A stretch of 64,000 nucleotides of DNA from Quillaja saponaria (lineage: Eukaryota > Streptophyta > Magnoliopsida > Fabales > Quillajaceae), in assembly GCA_029379385.1 (NCBI GenBank), contig CM055607.1:19956615-20020614 (forward strand). The letters are read 5' to 3'. The notes under the pieces are model-generated. The model saw only the letters and a list, made by a program, of their open reading frames with translations. It did not search any database and was not told the DNA's origin. Position numbers and translations under genes: made by a program. Below, one piece after another: positions 35,349 through 46,617 of this stretch (positions are counted from its first letter, which is position 1; each line of letters opens with the position of its first letter).

Positions 35349-35366
35349 TGGCACTGTTATCGAGGA
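35349..35366 (+). promoter_or_regulatory. Primer-binding site, tRNA-Asp type, decayed
   Basis: TGGCACTGTTATCGAGGA, a transition-altered form of TGGCGCCGTTGCCGGGGA, lies six bases inside the LTR. Confidence 0.7.
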
Positions 35367-35475
35367 ATTGGTTTTAATTTTGGTTAATATTAATACCAAA
35401 CAATCTTAGTTGACTTTATTTTATTTTTTTATTTTTTATTTTATTTTGTTATTTATTTTGTGAAGTACTCTAAAG

Positions 35476-35755
35476 ATGTTTATTCAACACTTTAACCTCA
35501 CATGTTTCACTCAATTTGATTTGGAATCATTCCAAGATGTTTGGGAGAAGTTTAGCTATATGTTAAACACGTGTCCAAGTCACGACTTACAAAAATGGCT
35601 TTAACTCCATATATTTTACAATGATTTGCTTGAAAGGACAAGGAAAGTGGTTGATAGGCTAGCTAGTGGAAGTTTCATGAATCTAAGAGAGGACAAAGCT
35701 TATGAGTTGCTAAAAACATTGGCATATTCCTTCATACTAATGGGTGAGTCTACAT
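35476..35755 (+). pseudogene. Athila gag remnant of the non-autonomous element
   Basis: From 35476 the frame reads MFIQHFNLTCFTQFDLESFQ, then VWEKFSYMLNTCPSHDLQKW, a TAA stop, LHIFYNDLLERTRKVVDRLA and NLREDKAYELLKTLAYS. It corresponds to the middle of Athila gag. One in-frame stop is visible and the rest is lost. Confidence 0.65.
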
Positions 35756-37687
35756 CAATTGTAACCTACACCTAGTAAGAGTATGTCTACACCAAATGAT
35801 GAGCCTTAAAGATGTCTCAAAAATGGGTACAAAGTTCCTTTCTACCATGTATTCACTTTATAAAAGATGAATCACAAAAATTCATGGTGCCCAACCTGTT
35901 GAGCCCAATTTGGTCATAGAAAATGAACCACATGATAAAATCCATGATAACCAAATTATTGAGCCTCAATTGGTTATTAAAGAATACTCCTATAGCGAGG
36001 AAGCAACTCAAGATATAATCATAGAAGGCAAATCACAACCTCTTAAGTTTCAATTAGCCACTGAATTTTAAATTTATGAAGATCCTATGTGGCCAACTCC
36101 TCTACCACCATCTTTAGCATCAAACCTCCACACATACCAAGCAAAATTTCTAAAGCCAAGTGATGTTTTAGTTCTTATTGAGAGTTTTCTCATTAAGTGT
36201 TGTTTATTTTTAGCAGATAAATCATTTTTTACCTCTTTCCAACTAGGGCTTACTAAGGACAAGGAATAGTGAGCTTTATGTCTTGCTACATTGATAGGGA
36301 GTTTTTCTTATCCTTATTCCTTTTGTAGTTTTTTCACTAATTTTAATGTTCATCTTAAGTTTGGGGGAGGGTTTTATTGGTGTACTTGTGTTTCTTAGTT
36401 TTAGTCTTTTGCTTGAGATATTTTATAATTTTTTAATGATTTTCCTATCCAATGATAATATTATGGTTAATTGTGATTTTTATTTTTGGGAAACCTAGGC
36501 TTAAGTTAAGCTCATGTTAAATTCTTGTGTTAGTAACATTGTTCGGATGTGATTCCAAAATTTATGTACTTGATCTTTTGCATAAACTTGACATGCTTAT
36601 TTAGAAAACATTTATGTTTAGGAAGTTCTGTTTTTGTCAAGAGCTCTAGGATTTGTTTGATTCTCTCTTGAGGCGAAATCCTAGACAATGTTGAGTTAAG
36701 AGATGATTTAGGTCATCTTTGGACCGTTTGAGCCTTTCGAGCTAACCTCATTTTATATATTTATCCCTAGTTCCCCTTTAAGCCTATTTGACCTTTTCTT
36801 GTTCAACCATATTAAAATTTTCTCCTAACCCTTACTTAATTTCCTTTTGCAACCTCCGCTCTTAAGTAAGTTTAGTCTTTCTAGGAAAAGGATGGAGTTA
36901 TATGAAGAAAAAAATAAATAAAAAAAAAAAAAGAGAAAGGATGGAGTTAAAAAAAAAAAAAGGAAGTTTACTTGTGCTTTATGTTTGCCCCATTCTTTAT
37001 AATAGATTGAAATAAGTTTGGTGGTGTGGCATGGAGTTGTTATAAGGGGAATTTGTGTTTAAAATATCATAGGTGTTTTCTCTATCTTATGTTGTTTCTT
37101 GTAACATTAAGAATAATGTTAATTTTTTTGAATTATGATAAAAGTTCCTACGAATTTTGAAGAAAAAAAAATTGTTTAAGTGGAGATAAAAGAAAAGTGG
37201 AAGCCAAGCATCGGTGTATTACTTAGAGTGTGAAGGGAGTTCTACAAAAGGTTCTAGAATGAAATAATGTACTTATGATTATTTTAAGCCTCATGAATAT
37301 CTTTTATCATACCTTTACCCTAGCCTTACATTACAAACTTTAAAGTCCTAATGATCATTAACCGAGTGTTAGTCTATATTAATGGAGAGATAGATGAAAA
37401 GCAAACCTATGGGGTTTAAGTACTGAGCTCTACTTTTCATAGTCATAAACTAATCTGGATTGCATTGAATTTCTTGGTAAAAAGATCACGCACACACGTG
37501 AAAATTCATTTGAGAATGAAACTAGTGCTTGAATTGAATCATAAATTTGCATGATTGCCTATGATTGTCCTTAAGTTAATAGTTTTTAAAAATATATTTT
37601 AGGATACTTTGGAATTCATTAAATTAGTTTGATACATCTCTTGCTTTTCGTTTGTGTTTTTGTTTTTCTTGTGCTCGAGGACTAGCA
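35756..37687 (+). other. Internal non-coding region of the non-autonomous Athila-like element
   Basis: No pol. It contains ttgggggaggg at 36361-36371, the shared ttgaggcgaaatcctag word, and a small duplication of aaggatggagtta around 36885-36950 with A-rich filler. It ends in ctcgaggactagcaaat (37674-37690), close to the polypurine region of related copies. Confidence 0.5.
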
Positions 37688-38700
37688 AATCCCTAACTTT
37701 AAAGTTAGATTTCAATTAAAATAGTTTCTTTAGTCAAGTCATCATTGTTTAGGACTTATGAGTGTTTTATTTCAATTATGAGTAGTTTTGCTTAAAATAG
37801 TTACTTGTTTTGTTTTAAAGTATTTTAAGTAGTGACCTAGTCCAAGTTAAAGAAGAAGAAGTTGAAAGATGCGCCATGATTGGTTTCGAACTAGAAGAAA
37901 AAGGCCTATTAAAGGGGATTGACTTAGAGATTAAAAACACACAAATAAAACTGAAGAGTGCAAGAAGGTAAGAAGAGTTTCTGTGTGAATTAACTGAAGA
38001 TTGACAACTGTCTAGTATTCTTTTATTCCTCCATTACTAGTTTGCTTGTATTTACTTGAATGGTGATTTTGTTTAAGTTTATGTCTACACTAGGTAAAAT
38101 GAACTATTTTATTCTCTATTATTACAATTGAACTCAACATGTAGCCTGATGGTTTTTATTAATTATTGATTGCTTAAGGTTTGGTATTTGAATTATTTAT
38201 TTCATTTTATGCCTAATTCTTCTAGTTGATTAGCTACTAATTAGATTGAATCAGGAAACCTAAAGGACTTTAAAAATGAATTTAGGTTTAGCCTTGATTG
38301 AAATAACACTAGATTGAATTCATACACATGATTATTAAATTTGATTTGGATATAGGATAGAAATATATCTATATGACTTGTATAGCCTATTTAGATCTAA
38401 TCTTAATGAGTTTGTCTTAGTCTAATTCATATAGGAATGTAGTGAATTAATGAAGGGAAATATTATTATATGATTTAGGAATATACTTATAATTGAATTA
38501 GAATCTTAGGTTAATAATTCTTTGTCATAACTAAGCAAGACAAGATAATAACAAGTCAAGTGAAATGTTAAGGGAAATTGTAATTTTAGGCTTTTATCTA
38601 TTGAATTCTCTAGTTTAATTTGTCATTAGCTAGGTTTAGTTTATTATTACAATTTGAATCTTTAATTTGATTGTTTGAATAAAATTAGGATTTTATTAAT
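37688..38700 (+). repeat. 3' LTR of the non-autonomous Athila-like element, both ends missing
   Basis: It aligns with 34245-35215 of the 5' LTR. The first ~55 bp and the last ~130 bp are absent, so no target duplication can be read. Confidence 0.7.
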
Positions 38701-40420
38701 TTACAAGTTCTCAACAAATTTTGTAGCCAATTTTCAGTCTTGAACTTAGTAGCTATGAGGTTAGAGAAATTGTAAGGGACATCTATTGGGTTGGTAACAT
38801 AAGCTGCATCTTGAAGAGAAATATGTAAATTAAAACAAGTTGCTTATGTATTAAAAACCTTTATTGTAAATGCTTTTAAGGAAACAGGCTCTTGAATTGC
38901 AAAAGATATAAAGCAAGGGCTTACAACCCGAGGTGATGCACAAAGAAATTGTTATGTATGCATTAAAGAAACAATCCTTTAAGAAATAGTAATTGAATTT
39001 GATTGAAATTGAAATTGAAATTCTTATATGTAGGGAACGTTTGGTAACTTTAGAATAAGGTCATTTGGTTAAGAGTAGGATTTCTTCTTTTGGATGTTCC
39101 TCTCAAGAAAGTAGTTGTTTGGAAATAGCCCTTCACTTTTCTCTAGTTGAATTTTTTTTTCTTCCTTATTGTGGTATTATTGCCTTTGGATAGCCTGCCC
39201 TCCAACAAGTGTATTATTTGGTTTAGCAATTTTCTTTCTTTAAAGGTGAGACTATAATTGACTAGGCTCTAATAAACATATGCTTCATTGAAAATTTATA
39301 ACATGCTTCCATCTCACTGCTTCTGATTGCTTCAATAGTAATGAAGAAAAAGCCTATTGTGACTTTGATATTAAACATGTACTGTGTTGTAATGAATTTA
39401 TGGCTCTGTAAAGTGTTTCTTAGGAAAATTGTATAAACATGTAATTTGATCTTAGAAATAGTTTACATATGTATATTAAGGCTTGTCTAATTTATTTCTA
39501 ACTATGTTATGTATATTTACTACAAAAACAAGCCTTCACCTTCTTCTAATAGTCTATTGTGTTATGTCTGTATATTGTTAGGCTGCTTTTAGATTGCTTA
39601 TAAGATTATGGGATCTTCAAGTGCTATGAGGGTTTTGTAATTTATATATATGATATTGAAGTTAGCCATAGAAAAATGTTAAAAATAGAATAACAAAATA
39701 GTATAATTTATATGATAAGGCATTTGGTCTCTCTTTGAAATACTTGAATAATAAACTTTCAAACAAGTTTGAGGTGATGCTTTTAAGTTGTCTCAACCCT
39801 ATATTTTTGCAAGTCATCCATGTTTAATCAAATGTCAACCCCTATCACCTCCAATCCTACTATATATATATATGGCAAGGTTTTCATAAATGTGTTAGAA
39901 GGTTAAGGTGTTACATTTGCAACCTTCTGATACAATATAAATTATAAAATAGAATGAGATATGAATATATATTGTCAATAAGATAAACAAAATTGAGTGT
40001 TACAAAATTTTAAGAATCTAAGATAGGATGACCTGCTCAGGTACTTTCTTAAGACTGCCTTAATTGGTACAATGTGTTAAAAGGTTAGGGTGTTACATTT
40101 GCAACCCTCTAGTACAATATAATTTCTAAAATGATTGTTACATTAGGAGGTGTATATAAGGGTAGAAGTCTTACCAACTTTAAAACTAGTATATATATAT
40201 ATATATATGAAGGGGGAGTCATACAAGTACAAAAATAGAACTAGAAATGTTCTCTTATGGGTTGTGGCCAACATACATATTTAGTATGCTTTTAGGCTTT
40301 TAGCACATGCTGATCAAATAAATTGACTAATTATCCATCTTGGAATTGCTTAATTATTCAAACTGTGTGACCTAGACTTGGCTTTTGAGTTGGAAAACGC
40401 TTTCAAATTGTGTCCAACAG
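38701..40420. other. Spacer without recognised gene; contains a 50-bp repeat pair
   Basis: AT-rich. The segment at 39891-39940 is repeated at 40073-40122 (tgttacatttgcaacc and tacaatataa shared). A (TA)n run lies at about 40188-40208. No coding or RNA gene recognised. Confidence 0.5.
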
Positions 40421-41855
40421 TGTCTAAGTAAACAACAACAACAATAATCTAGCTTGTGCATCTAAAGTACCCAACTTAAAATCCTAAGCCAAATACTTAT
40501 AATGAGCAATACACAAGTGATGTTTAACAATGAATGAAGTTTTAAAACAAATTGTGATGATAATAGGCAAACTAACTAATATGCACTCAAAATAGTAAAG
40601 TAAATAAATGGGATGTTAATCTTTGATCTAAACTCAATTAAAATAGCTAAGTAAGCAAGAAAAATAAGAGAATTAAATTCTGAATGTGAAAAACAAATTT
40701 TGGTAGAAACTTACTAAACGAAGCAAATAACCAAGGATTTGTAAGATTCAACTACAAAGAATCTTTCGCCAAGATGCATGAGCTATTAATCATAAAAAAC
40801 AAAACAAATGCCAATCTGACTATACACATGCATGTAAATCAACCATGGAAAAAAATCTTTCCTATCTATCCTTACCTCTTTGTTAATTAGGTCAAACATA
40901 ATATCTAACATTAATCACATAATAACCATCATCAAGCATTATGGATTTAATTACGTGAAGGCATTACGAAGTAGATAGGTGCAATTGATTCTAAACAATA
41001 ATGCATAAGCGGCATTAACTTAATATAGATAAGATTTTCCAAGGGATTTAATTCAAATGATACTTTTACTACTCATGTTAATTAATCATGCAAAGACATT
41101 TATCAATTAACTAGTATCATACTATATGTATTAATCTATCATGTGTACATAATAACAAACTAAAACACATAATCATTAAGCAATTAACCAAGAAAAACAT
41201 GAATACATACATGTGCGCATAACATCATATTTCCTCTTAAAAACAGTTTCTTATAATAGCTTCATAAGTCAAGGTTACTTACCTCTTACAATTGAACAAA
41301 AACTTAAGCTAGCATCATCATTACTTGAAAAGAAAATATTTCATTCATTATATGAAATTTAGAAAGAAAAGTGTGTGTGAAAAGGACTCATAAATCTTAC
41401 TAAACCTCCCTATTTATAGAGTATAAGGGCGGCAAGAACTCTAAACAAGAAGGAAAATTTTTTCCTACTTAATAGCTAATTCCCTATTAGAACAAATTTG
41501 TACTTCCTATTCTATTCAAAATTTGAACATTCTAATATAATCTTCTTTCAATCCTAATTCCAATAGGATTCCTCGCTAAAGTTGGATTCCCCATGTAGAA
41601 ATCCTTTTGCCATTAGGATTCCTAGTCCAATTAAGATTTGTGCACTTGATCAACTCATAAACTCTTCTCAATGTGCTCAATTTAGTCCTTAGCTCCATTA
41701 CATATTCAAATGCTCTATTTAGCTACATTTTACTCTTTATGTCTTCAAAGCATTGTTAAACACTAAACAAGATAAGTAAACTAAGGTAAGACATAAAATA
41801 TGCATAAAAGACTAAGAATATGGTACTAAAAAAATAGAATAATATGAGTGTATCA
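40421..41855 (-). repeat. 3' LTR of the reverse Athila element at 40-46 kb
   Basis: It begins TGATACACTCATATTATTCT on the minus strand right after the polypurine tract. A TATA-like ctctataaatagggagg lies at 41424-41408, about 430 bp in. The far end (tgtctaagta on the plus strand at 40421) is a guess because there is no second LTR to align. Confidence 0.65.
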
Positions 41856-41875
41856 AATCCCCCCCCCCCCTCTTA
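41856..41875 (-). promoter_or_regulatory. Polypurine tract of the reverse Athila element
   Basis: A run of 12 C on the plus strand (41859-41870), G on the coding strand, directly precedes the LTR start. It primes plus-strand synthesis in LTR elements. Confidence 0.65.
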
Positions 41876-43480
41876 GTACTTGCAAGTCCTCGAGCAAGGA
41901 AAAGAAAAGAAAAAGTCAAAACTAACAATATTCAAAATCAAAAACTAAAAACTTAGAAAAGAAAAGAAACCTAAGAATTAGAAAACAAAAGCAAACAGTA
42001 AATAAAGACCTTCTAAGCACTCAACTCTACTTCTAATCTCCCAACAATCTCAAAGAGTATAAGCATTATAAACAAGAATATTTTCATGAATTTGAACAAT
42101 TAACAATCTTAGAATCCTTCTTTTTTTAAAGACTTAAATGAAATGCATGTCATACTAAAATAATAGGTCCTCTCATTGGTATACACTCCAACACTCGAGT
42201 ATTTATGGCTTAAAGTGTTTAAACTCAAATTCAATCAACGTTACGATCTACCATAAGTTTGTTGTTCAATCTCGTATCCATTACCAAAGTATCACATGCA
42301 TAACATTCAAAAGGTCTTTATTCAAGATCGTAATGGGGCTAGGCTAAAAGGTAGGTAAGAAAAAGGTAAAGAAAAGGTTAAAAACCAGAGAAACTAGTAG
42401 AGCATAAAAAGATAATGAAGTCAACAACATATAAACTTAATGTTCATGAATTCATCATTGGAAATCAAGCAAAAATACCGAGCTTCCTTTGATTTTCAAG
42501 TTCCTACAACAGAATATTACTTAAAAGCAAAAAGGAACACTTTCTTTCTTCCTTTTCCACCTTATACACATTTAGTCATCACCTTTTTTTCTTTTCTTTT
42601 TTCTATTTCTTCTCTCTTTTTTTATAAAGAACTTGGAATTGTTCTCCTCCTTTCTTCATAACTGAATGGTACAATTCACAATTAAACTAAAAAATTCCCA
42701 TCACATAACCACTTTTCTCATGAATTCCAACCATAACCCAATGTTCATAATAAGGTACATATGCTCTATTATTCCTTGGCTAAGGAAAAAGGAAACATAT
42801 GAAAGGTTAGGTTCACAAACATGGGTTAAACAAAGAAAGGATAAATAAGCTCAAAATTGGCTCACTAGCGAATTATCATGAATAAGGTTGACTTGTTTTT
42901 GGCTTAAGTTGTCAAAAATCCTAAGTGCTATCACTTTCATGCATACATACAATTTAAATATAGTCCTAACAAAATACGAAGCAAGTTCTAAAGATGCACA
43001 AAACATTGAATGAATAACACACAACAAAGAAGGCATGTTGAATGCTCAAAAGCTCACAAAGGTAAAACAAGTACTAAATCGGCATGATAAACTTTCAAAG
43101 TTAATCCTTAAACCAATTAAGTTCAAAATTGCAAGATAACTCATTCATTCAATTTATCTCATTATAATACACATATTCTCATTAACTCTTGGAAAATTAA
43201 AAGACAAAGCTAAACACTTAACGTTTAGCATGCAAAAGAAAAGAAAACACACATAAACATATGAAATAAACATAAAACAGATTTGTACCCAAAGAAAAAA
43301 AAAAACCTTTCCAAAAGAAAAAAGAAACAGTGAATCATCCACCCACACTTAAACACTACATTGTCCTCAATATAGACATCAAAGTAAGAAAGAGAATAAG
43401 AACAATCATGCATGTACTAAAATAAAAGATGAAAAAAAGAGAAAAAGAAAGAAAAAAGCAAATCTGCTTTTCCTTTTTTT
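41876..43480 (-). other. 3' untranslated region of the reverse Athila element
   Basis: AT-rich with no env-like ORF recognised. The phrase gggttacctcccaat near 43490, reversed, is the attgggaggtaaccc landmark that follows integrase in the Athila copies at 12.1 and 20.0 kb. Small ORFs here are rich in Phe, Ser and Lys and look random. Confidence 0.5.
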
Positions 43481-43785
43481 TTTTATGTTGGGTTACCTCC
43501 CAATCAGTGCCTTTGTTTTCTTTGGCTCGACTCCATGCTTATCAATTTGATGTAGGTTAGGCCAAGTCAACCTCCTCCACTACCACCTCCTTAAAACCTT
43601 CATAGAAAGGTTTCAACCATTGCCCATTCACCTTGAACACTTTGCTTGTTTCTAAGCTTTGAATTTCAATTACACTATATAGAAAGATATTAGTAACAAC
43701 AAAGTGTCCAATCTATTGAAAACGTAACTTACTTGGAAAGAGCTTTAGGCATGAATGAAATAAGAGAACTTTTTACCCAATTTGA

Positions 43786-46617
43786 AATTATTTTCTCGAA
43801 ATCATTTTGGCATGGAATGCCTTAGTCTTTTCCTTGTAAATCCTTGCATTATCATAGGCATCGTTCCTTATCTCCTCCAACTCTTGCAATTGCAACATCC
43901 TATTATGTCCAGTAGTTTCTAAGTTCATGTTGCATTGGTTAATGACCCAAAAAGCACGATGCTCAAGTTCTACGAGTAGATGACCTGGCTTCCTATAAAT
44001 CAACCTATATGGAGAGATTCCAATAGGTGATTTATATGCAGTCATATAAGCCCATAGAGCATCATGCAACCTTAAGCTCTAATCTTTTCTATTAGGTTGC
44101 ACGGTTATTTCAAGGATGGATTTGATCTCTCGGTTAGAAATTTCAACTTAGCCACTTGTTTGAGGATGATAAGTTGTGGATAGCACATTTAATAACATTG
44201 TATTTCGAAGCAAAGCCTTAATGGATCGATTAAAAAAATATTTTCCACGATCACTAATGATTGCCTTGGGTCTTCCAAATATGTCAAAGATGTAAGTTTT
44301 AACAAAATCCACAACAACCTTAGCATCATCAATATGCGTAGCCTTAGCTTCAACCCTTTTAGACAAATAATCAACAGCAAGTAAGATGTAAATATTACCG
44401 AAAGAATAGGGAAAAGGACCTATGAAATCAATACCCCAAACATCAAAGATTTCACATACAAGAATAGAAGTTAAAAGCATTTGATCACAATGAGTTATAC
44501 TACCCGTTCTTTGGCATTGTTCGTATAATTTGCAAAAGGTATATGCATCTTTAAACAAGGTAGGACAATAAAAACCACATGTAATTACCTTATAAGTTGT
44601 TCTTTTCGCACCAAAATGTCCTCCACAAGCATAAGAATGGCAAAAGGTAAGGATAGAGTTCTATTCACATTGGGGTACACACCTTCTTATAACTTGGTCA
44701 GCACAAAACTTCCACAAATATGGGTCACCCTAAACATAATATTAGCATTAGCTTTAAACTTAGTTCTTTGAGATTTGGAAAAACCTTGAGGAAATTCTTT
44801 GGTGACTAAAAAAATTAACCAAATCATCATAGCATGACAAAATGTCATACATAGCATACAGCTTCTCATCGGGAAAATACTCTCTCACAGATTCTATATC
44901 CACTTGCTTGTTTGACAATCTACTCAAATGATTAGCTACATAATTTTCAGCTCATTTCTTGTCCTTAATTTCAAGATCAAATTCTTGCAAAAGCAAGATC
45001 CATCTTATCAATCTAGGATTTGATTCCTTGTTTTGCAAAAGATTCTAAGAGCTTAATGATCAGAAAACACAACCACTTTAATTCCAAGAAAGTAAGATTT
45101 AACTTTTTAAGTGCAAAAACTACATCAAAGAGGTTTTTTTTCGTTGTATGATAGTTACATTAAGATTCATCAAGTGTGTATGACATATGAGATGGCATGC
45201 AAATTTCACCTAACTTTTTGGCCAAGTATAGCTCCAACAGTGTAATTACTAGTTTCACACATGATCTTAAAATGTAATCTCCTCTTAAGATCATCTAATA
45301 CTTGTTTACAAGCATCATTAAACACAAAATCCACATCTTTAGCCAGCAACTTGCATAGGGGCAATACAATTTTAGAGAAATCTTTGATAAATCATCTATA
45401 GAAACTTGCATGTCCAAGGAAAGAACAAACTTCCCTCAAATAGGTGGGATAAGTTAAAGACAAAACAATATCTATCTTAGCTTATCAACTTCTAAACCAC
45501 AAGCAGAAACTACATGACCTAAAACTATCCCTTGTTTAACCATAAAGTGACACTTCTCATAATTCAAAACAAGGTTAGTTTCCATGCATCTTTTCCAAAT
45601 AAGAGAAAGACTTTCCAAACATGCATCAAAAGAATCATTATAAATAGTAAAATTGTCCATAAAAACTTCAATGATTCTTTGTACATAATCTGAAAATATA
45701 CTCATCATGCATATTTGAAAAATGGCTGGTGCATTACACAAACTGAAAGGCATTCTTCTATATTCAAAAGTACCAAAGGGACAAGTAGAAGTAGTATTTT
45801 CTTGATCTTCGAGTGCAATAACAATCTGATTATATCTACTATACCCATCAAGAAAGCAATAGAAAGACTTACCAACCTACCTCTCAAGCATTTGGTCCAT
45901 GAAAGGTAAAGGAAAATTATATTTACGTGATGACTGATTCAGCTTGCAATAATAAGCACACATTCTCCACCCATTTTGAATGTGCGTAGGCACAAGTTCA
46001 TCATCTTTATTTTGCACAATAGTAATTCCCGTTTTCTTAGGAACCATAGACTTACCCACTTGCTATCCAAGATAGGGTAGATAACACCAGCATCAAGCAA
46101 CTTTAATATTTTGGCCTTGACTACCTCCATCATAGGTGGGTTGAGACACCTTTGCATCTCCCTTGTTGGCTTCAAATTTTCTTCTAAAAGTATGTGATGC
46201 ATAAACATGGAAGGACTAATTCCCTTTATGTCAACCATCATCCATCTAATAGCAATTTTATGGTCACGAAGCACGCGCACAAGCCTTTTCTCTTGCACAT
46301 CTGTTAAGTTCTTTGCAATGATCACATAATGTATTATTCTCACCCAAAAACACATACTTTAGGTGATCAGGCAAAGTTTTAATTCAAGCTTGGGTGCATG
46401 AAAAACAAAGGGTAAGAGTTTCTTATGAGAAATAGGCAAATCATGAAAAACCTCACCATACTTGTACAGCACAACTTGCAAGGCCATGACCACATCAACC
46501 AAACCATCATCTACGGAAACCTCTTCTTTTGTGCAAGTGGAATCTAAACTTTGGCTTATAAACACATTCAATTTACCACTACCACTTAAGTCAAAAACTT
46601 GCTGTACATTAATGTCT
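43786..46617 (-). pseudogene. Athila pol remnant: linker, reverse transcriptase, RNase H, integrase
   Basis: In element order: 46571-46359 linker (FHDLPISHKKLLPFVFHAPK); 46355-45939 RT start (VLRDHKIAIRWMMVDIKGIS, GVIYPILDSKWVS); 45753-45472 palm (MPFSLCNAPAIFQICMMSIF, LVLNYEKCHFMVKQGIVLGH) with catalytic box F-M-D-N-F; RNase H in broken frames to about 44940; integrase zinc-binding region about 44880-44560; core 44558-44148 (IFDVWGIDFIGPFPYSFGNI, STTYHPQTSG); C-terminal region 44069-43788 ([17 protein letters not shown]). The first core Asp (GIDFIGPF) is kept. Several stops and frame changes make it inactive, but it is the best preserved pol in the window. Confidence 0.85.

Larger units (their letters stand above)
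34190..38700 (+). mobile_element. Non-autonomous Athila-like element (gag remnant, no pol)
   Basis: 5' LTR 34190-35342, decayed primer site 35349-35366, a short gag remnant, a 3' non-coding region shared with the 15-25 kb element (ttgaggcgaaatcctag at 36667-36683), and a 3' LTR at about 37688-38700. No protease, RT or integrase sequence was found in the 2.3 kb between LTRs, so any movement would have needed proteins from other copies. Confidence 0.75.
40421..46617 (-). mobile_element. Athila-like Ty3/gypsy retrotransposon, reverse orientation, 5'-truncated
   Basis: On the minus strand: pol from about 46617 (before RT) to 43790 (integrase C-terminus), a long non-coding region, a polypurine tract, then the 3' LTR from 41855 to about 40421. 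The 5' LTR, primer site and gag are missing. It differs in LTR sequence from the other Athila copies, so it is a separate lineage. Confidence 0.8.
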
